48,279 bases of DNA, taken from a virus. A program made the position numbers and the translations under genes. The stretch's first letter is position 1, and every line of letters starts with the position of its first letter. The notes below the pieces were generated by a model. It saw only the letters and a program-made list of their open reading frames with translations. It searched no databases and had not been told where the DNA came from. Shown one piece after another: positions 25,034 to 34,497 of this stretch. The DNA lies in IMG/VR virus record IMGVR_UViG_3300027749_000171, positions 1 through 48,279 of that record; one strand, written 5' to 3'.

Positions 25034-28000
25034 TTACTGTTGTCTTTGTAAACTTGGATCGCTCAATGAAGGTCTATTTGAACTTGGCGCAACAGATGGT
25101 GGCGCGTTGCCAGTTTTAGTTGCAGCAGCTTCAGCCATTGCCCTAGCGCGTTTAGCTTCTTCTTCAGCTTTTTCAATTTTTGCTTTAATCCTAGTTTCAA
25201 GTCCGGGTTTATCAGGAGTGCCATACAAAGCTTGCCTAGATTTTTCCGCCTCTTCTTTAAGAAAGCTGCTAACCGACTCAGGTTTTTTACCTTTCTTTTC
25301 GGCTTCTTTGACAGCCGCATCATAGCGAGAAATATTATCAGCATGCTTTCTATAGTCTTGGTTCTGTCTAAGATTTTCAGCTTCTTTCTGTGCGTTAGCT
25401 ACGGCTTCTTGAGCATATCTATCAGCTACCAAAAGTTTATTGAATGCATCTTCTGTCATACGTTGATTGGTAGCAGCTGTTGTAGCTTCAGCTTGAATCC
25501 TAGCGCCCGCAATATGACCTTCTTTACTAAGCTCACTACCTCGTATATGTGACGCTGCAGTAAGTTGTTTCTCTCTAGCAGTTTCAACAACCTTTTGGAA
25601 CTCCATACCCATCTTAGTTGCTTCGAGTTTTTGAGCGGCAGCTTTATCTGTTAAACCAATTTTTTCATTACGCGCAGCTTGGTCTAATTCATAAATAACT
25701 TTATCTGCTTCGCGCTGTAATTTTTTGGCTTCTTTATCATCTTCAATAATACCGGGGATAGATTTCCTCAAAGCAGTCATACCAGCAACAAGAGTTGATC
25801 CGGGAGTTGAGCCCCAAGACGCAAAGAATTCAGCCATACGCAAACTTCTTTGGCGAGCTAATTCATCACCCAAGTTTGCTTTACGTTCTTGTTCTTGCGC
25901 CCTTAAATTTTGCAAAGATTCATTAGGCCCATACTGTTTTTCTAATTCTGCTCTACGTTCTTCAGCAGATTTACCTGCTTCCGTAATTGCTTTATTAGCC
26001 AAATCCGCTGCCGCAGGGCTTGGGCCATAAGCTGGGTTGGTCATGATTCCTTGAGAAGTCAATGGACCTGTTGGGAATGCTTTACTAGGACTAGTCTGTC
26101 CAACATTATTTAAGACAGGCGCAGCATTAAGCCCACGAATATCTGCCCGTCCACTTGGTTGATCTTCTTTAGGAATTTCAGCCTTTGCCATCATGATGCC
26201 TTCTTTTGGCAAAAATTCTTTTTCTGATTCAACCTCATCACCTTCTACAAAGTGCATGACGCCACCAGACGCAGCTTGTACAGGCGCACTCCTAGATAAA
26301 ATATCTTTAGCCATCTTCTGCATTTCTGGGCTTTCAGAATTTTTAGCGACCTGCTGTAGTTCTCTAGCGTCCATATTTTCTAGTTGCGCGCGGATTCTGC
26401 CGCCAACATCGTAACTAGGTATAGACGTAATACCACCTGACGCCATAGATTTAATAACGCCACCCTCAGCTTTCATAGCGTTATAAAGATTAGCGGCAGC
26501 GCCAGCAGCACCGATACCTTGCGTAACCATATTAGGAGCGGCGGCGTATTGATTAGTTGTTTGCGCCTGCATAGGCAATCCACGAATCATGTTGGACATA
26601 GTGCCAAGCTGCATAAGCGGATACTGCTGCGCATTAGCATAGTCTTGCATCGACTGGTTGATGATCTGCTGTTGCTGCGCTTGCTGCTGTGCGCCCATTG
26701 CATTTTGAGCGTTGAGCATACCAAGTTGCCCTTGTTGCTCTTGAGAAGTAATGTTTGACAGATTAGATGCCGCTTGGTTAGCAAGACCATAACCAGCTTG
26801 CGCACCCTGTACGCCTTGAAGACCAACTTGGGCTCCCTGCATACCTTGGGCTGTACCAGCCAATTGAGTATTGACACCTTGCAATCCAGTTTGAGCGCCT
26901 TGAATACCTGTTTGAGCGCCTTGAATACCTGTTTGAGCGCCTTGAATACCTGTTTGAGCGCCTTGAATACCAATACCAGCGCCTTGCATACCACCTTGTA
27001 AACCTTGCAGTGCAGTACCAATACCAGACAAACCAAGTTGACCGCCTTGCAATGCAGTACCCAAACCTTGTTGAGCGCCAGACAAACCTTGAAGACCAAG
27101 ACCCGCACCAAATTGTTGTGCTTGTTGCGCTTGCTGATACGCACTTTGCAAACCTTGCGCTTGGTTTTGGTTCATCATTGTGGAAAGATTACGCTCACGC
27201 TCAGCACGCATAATTGCATCACGTCCACCGCCAAATGCGCCAGCTTTAGTAGCTTCAGATTGCTGTTGTGTACCAGCAATACCAGCTTGGCGTTTAGCTT
27301 CAAGGTTTTGTGCATCCACCACGTTTTGCATGTACGGCGACATGTACGACTGCATGGAAGTTGGGCTAGTAGCCATCTTTGCGTATTGGTCACCCGCGCC
27401 CGCTGCTTGAGCCGCGTAGTTCTGCGCTTGATTACCAATTTGCTGCCCAGTTTTTTGAGCTTGCAAACCCATCGCGCCTACTGTAGAAGCTAAACTGCCA
27501 TAGTCAGCACCTTGAGCGCCATAGTCAGCACCTTGAGCACCGTAGCCAGCGCCTTGAGCACCGTAGCCAGCGCCTTGAGCACCGTAGCCAGCGCCTTGAG
27601 CACCGTAGTATTGCCCGCCAGCAATACCAAGTTTTTGCCCTTGAAGACCAGATTGTTGGCCTTGATCGCCATAGTTATAAGCCGCTGCTGCGCTATTCAT
27701 AGCGCCTTGACCAGCCCCTGTAGCCATGCTTTGAGCAGTGTTATATTCGCCGGGCATCGTAAGACCAGCAATACCTTTTTGTGCTTGTTGTTGAAGCGGA
27801 CTAAACCCTGCTATTGCTTTGCTTGGGTCATAAGAAGTTTGATTACCTTGTGCGTCGTACGTTCCGCCGTACGCTTTGTACGGTTGGAAACCAGTTATCT
27901 CAGTTCCGCCACCTTCCGTAGGCCGTGTTTGAAACAACTGTTTCTGGGTCGCGCCCAGCATTGTTTCGACATACGGTTTTGCATACTCAGGTATGTTTGT

Positions 28001-28150
28001 TTGGTACGAAGTACTTGTTGATTGACCGCCACCGCCACCGCCGCTTCCTCCACCGCCAAGGATTAAACCTCCACCAACTTTTCTAGTGGTAACGGACTCA
28101 CCTAAAGTCTCGCCTAGAGCATATAACTCTCTTCTAGAATACGTCTTCAT
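25034..28150 (-). CDS. large Gly/Gln/Ala-rich virion protein
   Basis: This 1038-residue protein begins with a Gly run (about 26-42). It then has low-complexity Q/G/A regions holding two seven-residue tandem arrays: YGAQGA(G/D) near 181-220 and GIQGAQT near 395-420. The motif KSMASGGITSIPSY and the related AASGGVMHFVEGD lie at about 560-640. The last 350 residues are a long charged helix with coiled-coil character. No enzyme motif is seen. It is probably an internal or tail structural protein, given its position between two other large virion genes. It starts by ATGA overlap with the upstream GNAT-like gene, and GAGGA precedes the start. Confidence 0.7.
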   Translation of the reverse strand: MKTYSRRELYALGETLGESVTTRKVGGGLILGGGGSGGGGGGQSTSTSYQTNIPEYAKPYVETMLGATQKQLFQTRPTEGGGTEITGFQPYKAYGGTYDAQGNQTSYDPSKAIAGFSPLQQQAQKGIAGLTMPGEYNTAQSMATGAGQGAMNSAAAAYNYGDQGQQSGLQGQKLGIAGGQYYGAQGAGYGAQGAGYGAQGAGYGAQGADYGAQGADYGSLASTVGAMGLQAQKTGQQIGNQAQNYAAQAAGAGDQYAKMATSPTSMQSYMSPYMQNVVDAQNLEAKRQAGIAGTQQQSEATKAGAFGGGRDAIMRAERERNLSTMMNQNQAQGLQSAYQQAQQAQQFGAGLGLQGLSGAQQGLGTALQGGQLGLSGIGTALQGLQGGMQGAGIGIQGAQTGIQGAQTGIQGAQTGIQGAQTGLQGVNTQLAGTAQGMQGAQVGLQGVQGAQAGYGLANQAASNLSNITSQEQQGQLGMLNAQNAMGAQQQAQQQQIINQSMQDYANAQQYPLMQLGTMSNMIRGLPMQAQTTNQYAAAPNMVTQGIGAAGAAANLYNAMKAEGGVIKSMASGGITSIPSYDVGGRIRAQLENMDARELQQVAKNSESPEMQKMAKDILSRSAPVQAASGGVMHFVEGDEVESEKEFLPKEGIMMAKAEIPKEDQPSGRADIRGLNAAPVLNNVGQTSPSKAFPTGPLTSQGIMTNPAYGPSPAAADLANKAITEAGKSAEERRAELEKQYGPNESLQNLRAQEQERKANLGDELARQRSLRMAEFFASWGSTPGSTLVAGMTALRKSIPGIIEDDKEAKKLQREADKVIYELDQAARNEKIGLTDKAAAQKLEATKMGMEFQKVVETAREKQLTAASHIRGSELSKEGHIAGARIQAEATTAATNQRMTEDAFNKLLVADRYAQEAVANAQKEAENLRQNQDYRKHADNISRYDAAVKEAEKKGKKPESVSSFLKEEAEKSRQALYGTPDKPGLETRIKAKIEKAEEEAKRARAMAEAAATKTGNAPPSVAPSSNRPSLSDPSLQRQQ
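26891..26974 (-). repeat. 21-base tandem array, four units
   Basis: The plus-strand unit TTGAGCGCCTTGAATACCTGT runs from 26891 for three exact copies, plus a fourth that diverges at its end. It encodes GIQGAQT on the minus strand, so it lies inside the 1038-residue gene and keeps the frame. Confidence 0.9.
27498..27608 (-). repeat. 21-base tandem array, five full units
   Basis: Units of 21 bases such as CCGTAGCCAGCGCCTTGAGC(A) repeat from 27498 to 27602 with a partial copy after. The first two carry ATAGTCAGCA variants. They encode YGAQGAG or YGAQGAD in the 1038-residue gene. Both this array and the one at 26891 have a 21-base period and share the core GCGCCTTGA. Confidence 0.9.
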
Positions 28151-28554
28151 AATTTAATCCTCATCACTTGGTGGGTAACTTTTAACCCAACCTTTTCATA
28201 CATATTTACCAAAGTACCTTTGGCCCAAAGCTGTGCAGTTGTTGCGCCGTTTAAGCGCATCCATTTATACAATTCTTCAATTACATGCGGGCGAACAATA
28301 GCTTTACCGCCCATTAAATTTCCGTGCGCTATACGCTCACATGGCATGTCAATAATATCAACAGCCGCAGCCCCTGTAATGCCTTCTTCTGGGTCTTCCC
28401 ATACTAACAAAAACGTACGCCCCGTACGTATCAAGTACTCAACCATCTGAATGTTGTTCAGATCAGGATCAAGGTCAATCGCCCTTTGCAAAAGTGGCGC
28501 AGCAATAGGCCACACCCGTGGCAATTCATTTGGATGTACTTGATATAGAGGCAT
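28147..28554 (-). CDS. GNAT-like protein
   Basis: This 135-residue protein contains RTFLLVWEDPEEGITGAAAVDII, an RPHVIEELYKWMRLNGATTAQLWA segment and a MYEKVGLKVTHQVMRI ending. That ending matches the C-terminal strand-helix-strand of GNAT acyltransferase folds. Related short GNAT-like proteins occur among podovirus structural genes with unknown substrates. The ATGA overlap couples it to the 1038-residue gene. The acetyl-CoA loop is not obvious, so it may be non-catalytic. Confidence 0.62.
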   Translation of the reverse strand: MPLYQVHPNELPRVWPIAAPLLQRAIDLDPDLNNIQMVEYLIRTGRTFLLVWEDPEEGITGAAAVDIIDMPCERIAHGNLMGGKAIVRPHVIEELYKWMRLNGATTAQLWAKGTLVNMYEKVGLKVTHQVMRIKL

Positions 28555-28556
28555 AC

Positions 28557-30428
28557 TTATTTAGGTAAGTACTTATTTGGGTTAATTTGTTTACCCTGCT
28601 TTGAATTACCAGTACGTGCCTTACGAACTGAATCCATCATGCTATGGAGTTTTTTTGCACCAGCTTCAGTTGAGCCATTACCCAAATGAGATACTACGTC
28701 AGCGGGTACTACAAATTCACCATCGGCTAAGCGGGCAGGCTGTTTGTTTGCAATCGTTGCAGGGATGTCATCACTCATGCCGTCCCCCGGTCCTTTGAGT
28801 AATCTAGGATTTCCACCAGCAGCGTAGCCACCTAAGTTAGCGCCCATAATGCCACCCGTTGCCGCGTTAACTTCTGGGTCTAGTGAAGAACCACTAGCTG
28901 CGGCTTGTTGAACTCCCTGTGGCTTAAGATTTATTCTGCCGATAGGTTTAGGTCTAGGTAGGGTTAACCCTTGCATATTAGCCCGCGCATTGACTTTACC
29001 CATACGTACCGCTGCGGCTTCTGGCGCGCTTAGATATGCTGTATCCGGGTCAGTATCGCGTATTACATCTTGTGAAAGCATACTTCTTCCACCTGCGGGT
29101 GTCTGGGCTTCAGCTATTTGTTTTTCACGAATCCCGCCCAGCATGTCAGTGTAGTAATTTAGCGAATCCGCAAGATTTCCTTTAGCAAAATGGGCAACGC
29201 CACCTTCAGCATATTGAGGAGTATATTGGGGTTGTTGTGGGATAGCATTGTTTTGGGCTAATGTATTAGCACTATATTTTTTAGCGACTTGATCGGCAGT
29301 TAGTGGGCCCATCATATTTGACGCCGCCTGCATACCCCCAGCATCAGCGCCTTTAAACATATGTCCAACACCAGAACCCATATCGGCTAAAGTATTGCCT
29401 ACCCCGCCAACCACATTATTTATTCCGTTACCAACAGTATTTATTCCGTTGCCAACAGTGTTAAGTGCGTTGCCAACCATTCCACCAAAATCGTAATTGG
29501 CAATCCCACCCTCTGCAAATTGAGTTGGTACTGGACCGCCCCCATAAGCATATTGAGGTTGACCGGTAGGGGTAGGGTCGCCACCAACCATAATCCCGCC
29601 TTCAGCATAACGAGGCGTATATTGATATTTAGCAGGGTCTGCAAAACTTCCTTTGAAATCAGGCGACATACTGTATTTACTTAATGGGCCAGTATATGAC
29701 CCGCCGGTATCACCAAATTTAGCTTGGCTTGGATTTAGTAATCCAAGTTTGTTAGCCCCCATATAGGCAAGACCTGCGGTAGTAAATTTGTTTTCGCCCA
29801 TCCAATCAGTAGCGCTCTGCCAACCTTTTTCCAATCCAGAAAGAGGCGGTCTTATTCCACCATTATCAAGTACGGGGCCGGGTTGAGGAAGATTTGGGTT
29901 TGTGATACTTGAAGGTACATTATTTGCGGCTTGCATAAAGTCTGGATTAGCAGGTAAATTTGTAGGTACATTTGCATTACCTAGAACACTCCTACTTAAA
30001 TCGACCGGACTGCGAGCGCCTGAATCCAACATTGTGGATTGAATACCTTGATAGTTATAAGGGTTGGTAAGCGGTACAGTGCCTTGTGTTATTCCGGGGC
30101 TTAAACCCGCGTTTGAAGCCTGCATATATGCTTGCTGTTGCGGAGTCATCACACTATTAATACCTGAGTTAGCCGCTTCAATCGCCTTGGCTTGTTGCGA
30201 GGCAAGTTGAGCCGCGCTACCTTCCGCTGCGCCAATACCCCCGGACGCCACCCCTTGCGCCATTTGTTGAGCAGCAATTTGTTGAGCAACCGCAGGGTTC
30301 GTAGCCGCCATGCTAGCAAGTTGGGACGCACTTAAGCCTTCAAAAGCCGCCGCATCAAAGATTGGGGCGCTAGCGCTAACAACTTCTGGCGCAGCTAATT
30401 CAAACGCTTCAAAGAAAATTTCTGGCAT
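28557..30428 (-). CDS. large virion protein with repeated EGG(I/V) motifs
   Basis: This 623-residue protein is Ala/Gln-rich at the start (QQIAAQQMAQ). Three copies of a motif follow: RYAEGGIMVGG, QFAEGGIANYDFGG and QYAEGGVAHFAKGN at about 280-420. The C-terminal part has GDGMSDDIPATIANKQPARLADGEFVVPADVVSHLGNGS, a segment I recall from tail tape-measure or internal proteins of other phages. No enzyme motif is seen. It is probably a tail or internal virion component. AAGGAAG precedes the ATG. Confidence 0.68.
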   Translation of the reverse strand: MPEIFFEAFELAAPEVVSASAPIFDAAAFEGLSASQLASMAATNPAVAQQIAAQQMAQGVASGGIGAAEGSAAQLASQQAKAIEAANSGINSVMTPQQQAYMQASNAGLSPGITQGTVPLTNPYNYQGIQSTMLDSGARSPVDLSRSVLGNANVPTNLPANPDFMQAANNVPSSITNPNLPQPGPVLDNGGIRPPLSGLEKGWQSATDWMGENKFTTAGLAYMGANKLGLLNPSQAKFGDTGGSYTGPLSKYSMSPDFKGSFADPAKYQYTPRYAEGGIMVGGDPTPTGQPQYAYGGGPVPTQFAEGGIANYDFGGMVGNALNTVGNGINTVGNGINNVVGGVGNTLADMGSGVGHMFKGADAGGMQAASNMMGPLTADQVAKKYSANTLAQNNAIPQQPQYTPQYAEGGVAHFAKGNLADSLNYYTDMLGGIREKQIAEAQTPAGGRSMLSQDVIRDTDPDTAYLSAPEAAAVRMGKVNARANMQGLTLPRPKPIGRINLKPQGVQQAAASGSSLDPEVNAATGGIMGANLGGYAAGGNPRLLKGPGDGMSDDIPATIANKQPARLADGEFVVPADVVSHLGNGSTEAGAKKLHSMMDSVRKARTGNSKQGKQINPNKYLPK

Positions 30429-30429
30429 A

Positions 30430-30783
30430 TCAGGCTTCCTTAATCAATTCTGGGAAATCTAGTCCCGTACCACGAAGATTGTGTAGACAACACAGATTTA
30501 CATCGTCTGTGACTGCCATAAACATATGTTTTTTTCCGGCAGGAATTGTGATGATCGACGGCGCAGAGAACTCACCCATGTCTTCCCCATCTTGCCAAGC
30601 TTGCACTGTTCCACGTGAAACCAACGTAACATGATCATGCGCATGGACGTGCTGAGCCAAAATTGATTTGGCTTTAGGAATGGAGTAAGCACGAATCCAA
30701 ATGTCATCTACTTCAGCAAACTCGACATAATCAGGTCTACGCCTTACATAGTTAGGGTTTCCACTAGTGTCTGGAAGGTTCAT
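30430..30783 (-). CDS. cupin-fold protein
   Basis: This 117-residue protein starts at the ATG at 30783, which has AAAGGA upstream; an in-frame ATG at 30834 lies inside the previous gene. The cupin signature is clear: AQHVHAHDHVTLVSRGTV (His45, 47, 49, 51), then SIITIPAGKKHMF (His86). A metal can be held by the His cluster. Cupins range from dioxygenases to sugar binders, and the function here is open. Its place among virion genes suggests a decoration, fibre or assembly role. Confidence 0.78.
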   Translation of the reverse strand: MNLPDTSGNPNYVRRRPDYVEFAEVDDIWIRAYSIPKAKSILAQHVHAHDHVTLVSRGTVQAWQDGEDMGEFSAPSIITIPAGKKHMFMAVTDDVNLCCLHNLRGTGLDFPELIKEA

Positions 30784-30811
30784 ACTAGTCCTTTGGGGTT
30801 GATCGAGTCTA

Positions 30812-31474
30812 TCATGTAGAGAGCGCAGACACAAATGAAAGTGTAGCTACTACTGATTGTGTAGACGGGCGTGTTGGCCCTGTCGATGCTGCGTATGCTT
30901 GGATGGTTACAGATGCCAGCGTAGTTGACCAATATATCTGTATGTATTGATTAGCCGCCAAACTTACGTAGTAGTTCCACCCAATAATCTCATGCGCCTC
31001 TTCCCCTGCTGATGCACTTTTACGTGCTGGGATGGACACAAGACCAGTTGATCCCGCGATGTCTGTGCCGTTTTGCTTTAGCCAAATACTAATGTCTTGG
31101 ATTTGATTGTCAGTGTTCTGAAACTGCGTGCTGAACTGTAGGTTGTATATACCTGCATTGGCTACAGTAATCTTAGAGCTTGCAATACTGACACCATTAG
31201 AAAAGTCTGTGGTGTTTAGTGTCATCAACGTAGCCGTATTAGCCGTCGTTGTTTGTGACGCGCTACTGGAAAACGCTCCGTAAGGTAGTTGTATCCCAGC
31301 GCCGCCAGAAGATGTTTGTAACCGTGCAATAAAGTCGTCAATACGATTGAAGTACAACCGCAAGACATTACTTAACTGATCCTGATACTGAGGATTCCAT
31401 TGCTGTGGAGCTAATGGCAAACTAGGCGCAGCAATCTTATTGATCGTGTAGTCAGTGGTAACGATGTAGGTCAT
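30812..31474 (-). CDS. tail or fibre protein with jelly-roll-like C-terminus
   Basis: This 220-residue protein opens with PQQWNPQYQDQLSNVLRLYFNRIDDFIARL, a helix I associate with virion attachment. Its remaining 140 residues are Ser/Thr-rich beta sandwich (ANAGIYNLQFSTQFQNTD..., YYVSLAANQYIQIYWSTT), like C1q/TNF-type jelly rolls of tail proteins. It overlaps the upstream gene by ATGA. Confidence 0.65.
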   Translation of the reverse strand: MTYIVTTDYTINKIAAPSLPLAPQQWNPQYQDQLSNVLRLYFNRIDDFIARLQTSSGGAGIQLPYGAFSSSASQTTTANTATLMTLNTTDFSNGVSIASSKITVANAGIYNLQFSTQFQNTDNQIQDISIWLKQNGTDIAGSTGLVSIPARKSASAGEEAHEIIGWNYYVSLAANQYIQIYWSTTLASVTIQAYAASTGPTRPSTQSVVATLSFVSALST

Positions 31475-33591
31475 CGGCGTCCATCCGGTCTAATGTCAAT
31501 ACGAGGTGCGCCTAACTGCCAGTTTGTACCAATTTGAGTGGAAGCAACTTTAAATATTAACTGCCGCCCACGCACTCGGGTGTAAACCTGCCCAGTAAAT
31601 TCTTCTGTGATTGTGTAAGAGGACGCTGGGATCTGAGACACTGAAGCAGAACCCACATCGCCTGTTCCAGAACCAGAGTTACGCATTGGGTACAAAGTCA
31701 ATGTAATTTTTGGGGTGGGGTACAACACACCGCCCGAACTACCAGCAGTAGTAGAACCATCAAAAGTCAAGTCAGGGAGCACGCGCCATACATAGCCAAA
31801 ACTATTACCATCTTGGATGTCAAACTCTGAGGAAGAAATGCTGGCCTCAATCGCTACAGGCGTTCCAGTCTCAACATCGTCTACACCGTACTCATGCTGA
31901 ACAATGTAGTTATTGTTAGTAGCGGCAATTGGGTATGGGAGTAAACCGGAATCTAACCAAGCTGTACGCCCCATATTGCCGTAGTACCATACGTTTTCAA
32001 GGTAGTTATAGACTACATAGCTATTAATTGAAGTGCTAGTACCAGAACAATAGAACCACCAAACTTCGTTAAAGCCTTCGTTAGTGCTAGCGTAAACTTG
32101 TTCTGCTTGTTGGGTATTAAAGTTTTGAAACACGTAACGGCGTAAGTCACAATTTAATGTTTGCACGCGACCATCGTACATATAAAACTTATCAACGCCC
32201 ATCCAGTACACAACACCAGAAGCAAGCGCCATACCGTTTGGTCCAACAACAGAAATGTTGTCACCTAATAATTGAGAACCCCATACATAGGGAGCCCCAA
32301 GATATTGCAAAGAATACAAAGACGTATCTGTAAACACTACGATCTCTTGGCGAGTTTGAAGAGCCGATACAATTTTTGATCCATGCGAAAGTTGTACGCT
32401 ACCTGCTTGGTTAGTTATTGCTGGAGCCCATGTGTATGGATCTTCTTGGTCAGACCAGCGAATTAACATAGGATTAAGTACTGTACTGCCGTAGTCGTTT
32501 GTACCAAACACAATAACAAAACGAGATGCATCCGAAACAAGTAAATAGTTATGGTAGATCGGGGTACTTGCATCACCTAAAGTAGTAAGGTTAACGCCAC
32601 GAGGGGATATGTATTGTAGCCCTGACTGACTGCCACTAGTTGTAATTGCTGCTCCGCCAACTGTTGCTGCCACGCTAAACGTATTAGTAGAAGAACTAAC
32701 AACGTAGTAAACAGTACCTACCGCAAGACCAGTAGGCAGCGCTCCGGTAGTTATAAAATAAATGGCAGTTCCGTTAGCCAATGAAAAACCAGATGGCATT
32801 GTTATTACTGCCGATGCGCCAATAGTGATAGTGCTTTGGATTGGAGCTACGCCAACTGAAGCGTACCAATAGTAAAGACCTTGTCCACGCGGACCGTAAA
32901 TTAAATCTTGGCCAAAGTTTTGTTGATTCCAGAGTTGAATAGACGTAGTCGTTGTCTGCCCATTACCCCATGTACCAAGCCCCCATCCGCCACCACCCCA
33001 TCCAGTAAGTGGAACTTGATAAGCAGGGCCAACATTTAATTGATACTGTGTAATTACTGTTCCGCCGTGCCCAGTGTCGGAACTATTAGCTGTTGCAGAA
33101 ACAGTAATTGTGTAGCTATTTGAATCAACTACGGTGACTTGAAAAGAACCTGTTAACACCGTTGCGGTAATATTTCCACCTAAACTAGTAATGCCAGCGC
33201 CACTATAAGTAACAGTATCTCCAGTAACACAACCATGCGATGTATCAGCAACTGTAATAGTTGAAAGCCTATTAGACGCTGTGAATGGACCAGATAACGT
33301 AACTGTTTTACGAATAGGGGTAATGTTGTAATAGACACCACCACTAAGAATATAAAAATACAAATTGGTGCCTACGCCTACTAAATTTTGGCCAACAAGA
33401 GTAACCCAATTCCACAAAGATCTACAAACGCCTAAAAATGTACTAGCCGAATACTGTACCCATCCGCCAATTTTTTCTGGCGTACCTTGGCGAAACCGAA
33501 CTTTATCGGACTCATACCAACCACCTTCGTTTGTATAACGAGTGTTTTCGCGGTTAACGCCGGGTTTAAAGATAATTTTTTGTAATGGCAT
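31471..33591 (-). CDS. large tail structural protein
   Basis: This 706-residue protein begins with a conserved-looking segment (FKPGVNRENTRYTNEGGWYESDKVRFRQG.PEKIGGW). It then has an insert of Ig-like Ser/Thr/Val-rich beta sequence (about 90-200 and 255-320). Further W- and Y-rich repeats follow (VWWFYCSG, NVWYYGNMGRTAW). The plan fits a beta-propeller or nozzle component such as P22 gp10-like stabilisation proteins. Assignment to that family is by resemblance. The start has no good Shine-Dalgarno (AATAAGTAAT only). Confidence 0.68.
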   Translation of the reverse strand: MPLQKIIFKPGVNRENTRYTNEGGWYESDKVRFRQGTPEKIGGWVQYSASTFLGVCRSLWNWVTLVGQNLVGVGTNLYFYILSGGVYYNITPIRKTVTLSGPFTASNRLSTITVADTSHGCVTGDTVTYSGAGITSLGGNITATVLTGSFQVTVVDSNSYTITVSATANSSDTGHGGTVITQYQLNVGPAYQVPLTGWGGGGWGLGTWGNGQTTTTSIQLWNQQNFGQDLIYGPRGQGLYYWYASVGVAPIQSTITIGASAVITMPSGFSLANGTAIYFITTGALPTGLAVGTVYYVVSSSTNTFSVAATVGGAAITTSGSQSGLQYISPRGVNLTTLGDASTPIYHNYLLVSDASRFVIVFGTNDYGSTVLNPMLIRWSDQEDPYTWAPAITNQAGSVQLSHGSKIVSALQTRQEIVVFTDTSLYSLQYLGAPYVWGSQLLGDNISVVGPNGMALASGVVYWMGVDKFYMYDGRVQTLNCDLRRYVFQNFNTQQAEQVYASTNEGFNEVWWFYCSGTSTSINSYVVYNYLENVWYYGNMGRTAWLDSGLLPYPIAATNNNYIVQHEYGVDDVETGTPVAIEASISSSEFDIQDGNSFGYVWRVLPDLTFDGSTTAGSSGGVLYPTPKITLTLYPMRNSGSGTGDVGSASVSQIPASSYTITEEFTGQVYTRVRGRQLIFKVASTQIGTNWQLGAPRIDIRPDGRR

Positions 33592-33592
33592 A

Positions 33593-34045
33593 TTACTTAT
33601 TATGGTACTCGGATTCGGTCAAAACTCCAACCTTGTACTTACCTTCTGGCTTGTAAATTGTTAACTCTTGTTGGCGCATCTCAGGCGCAAAACTTATGTG
33701 CATCCACCGTCCATACTCATGGATCATCTGATCAAACTTAATGCCCGATTTTAAAACAAGCTGACATAGTTCGTAAGGAGTGTGAGCAGTAGAAGAGCAA
33801 TCAATAGCCCACCCGTCCATGTGACTGGATACTTTAGAGCCACCAACAGCCACATTAACATCGGGCAGGCGTAGCCAAGAATTAACACGAAGAGCGCCTG
33901 TGACATTGCGTACCTCCTCCAAATGCCCAGCCGCTACTTTCATGTTCGCCAGTTGGCGTTCATCAGGCTGGTTGTCAATGTGCATCCGTATAGCAGTCTC
34001 GCTATAAGTTGCTTCATCAAGGGTAAAGTGTTCGCTGAGAGTCAT
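33593..34045 (-). CDS. endolysin, M15-type peptidase
   Basis: This 150-residue protein has the LAS/M15_3 zinc motif SSHMDGWAID (His75, Asp82) and WMHISF (His116), with the FDQMIHEYGRWMH strand before it. Family members cleave L-alanyl-D-glutamate or D-Ala bonds in peptidoglycan. It has no signal peptide, so it should depend on the holin encoded just upstream, with which it overlaps by ATGA. Confidence 0.9.
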   Translation of the reverse strand: MTLSEHFTLDEATYSETAIRMHIDNQPDERQLANMKVAAGHLEEVRNVTGALRVNSWLRLPDVNVAVGGSKVSSHMDGWAIDCSSTAHTPYELCQLVLKSGIKFDQMIHEYGRWMHISFAPEMRQQELTIYKPEGKYKVGVLTESEYHNK

Positions 34046-34497
34046 TTCTTACCCACTTTTTCTGTAATCTTTTCCATAGTTCTGCCGCCAAAATAGAACG
34101 ACATTACGACCATGCCCCAGTTTCCTAGCAACTCTACGTAGTTACCCCTAGTTTCATAATCAAACATCGAGGCAATAGCAAAGCCTGTATACGCAAGTAG
34201 GAGGAATATAAGCACCATTGGGCGTATGTTCTTAGACAACCAAGAGTCAGAACCCATGTCGGCCTTGAGCCGCTCGGTTAAATTGTTCTGTTCTATCTTG
34301 TAGTATTCAAGCTCCATCTCTGCTAGTTTTTGGGCAGCTTGTGGATCACCCGCAATAGCTTTAGCCACAGCATCAACGGAATCAGAAACACCAAACTTAC
34401 TAGCCAAAGCGGTAATAGCAGCGCCACCCAAAGGACCAGCGACAGCAGTTGCCAATGTGGGTGCGACACCCTTGAGAAGATTGAGTAGCTCATTCAT
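34042..34497 (-). CDS. holin (3TM superfamily)
   Basis: This 151-residue protein has an amphipathic Ala/Gly-rich N-terminus (LLKGVAPTLATAVAGPLGGAAITALASKFG). A charged middle follows (EMELEYYKIEQNNLTERLKAD), then SDSWLSKNIRPMVLIFLLLAYTGFAIASM and NWGMVVMSFYFGGRTMEKI. This is the PF11351-type layout. It forms the inner-membrane lesion that lets the endolysin out. It overlaps the small membrane gene upstream and the endolysin downstream by four bases each. Confidence 0.9.
   Translation of the reverse strand: MNELLNLLKGVAPTLATAVAGPLGGAAITALASKFGVSDSVDAVAKAIAGDPQAAQKLAEMELEYYKIEQNNLTERLKADMGSDSWLSKNIRPMVLIFLLLAYTGFAIASMFDYETRGNYVELLGNWGMVVMSFYFGGRTMEKITEKVGKK

Noticed and set aside
26587-27493. 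Long ORFs in both strands inside the 1038-residue gene (185 and 162 residues)
   Set aside because: They arise from the repeated 21-base and Gln/Gly-rich sequence that keeps other frames open; their products are Val/Lys/Leu- or Leu/Thr-rich repeats without motifs.
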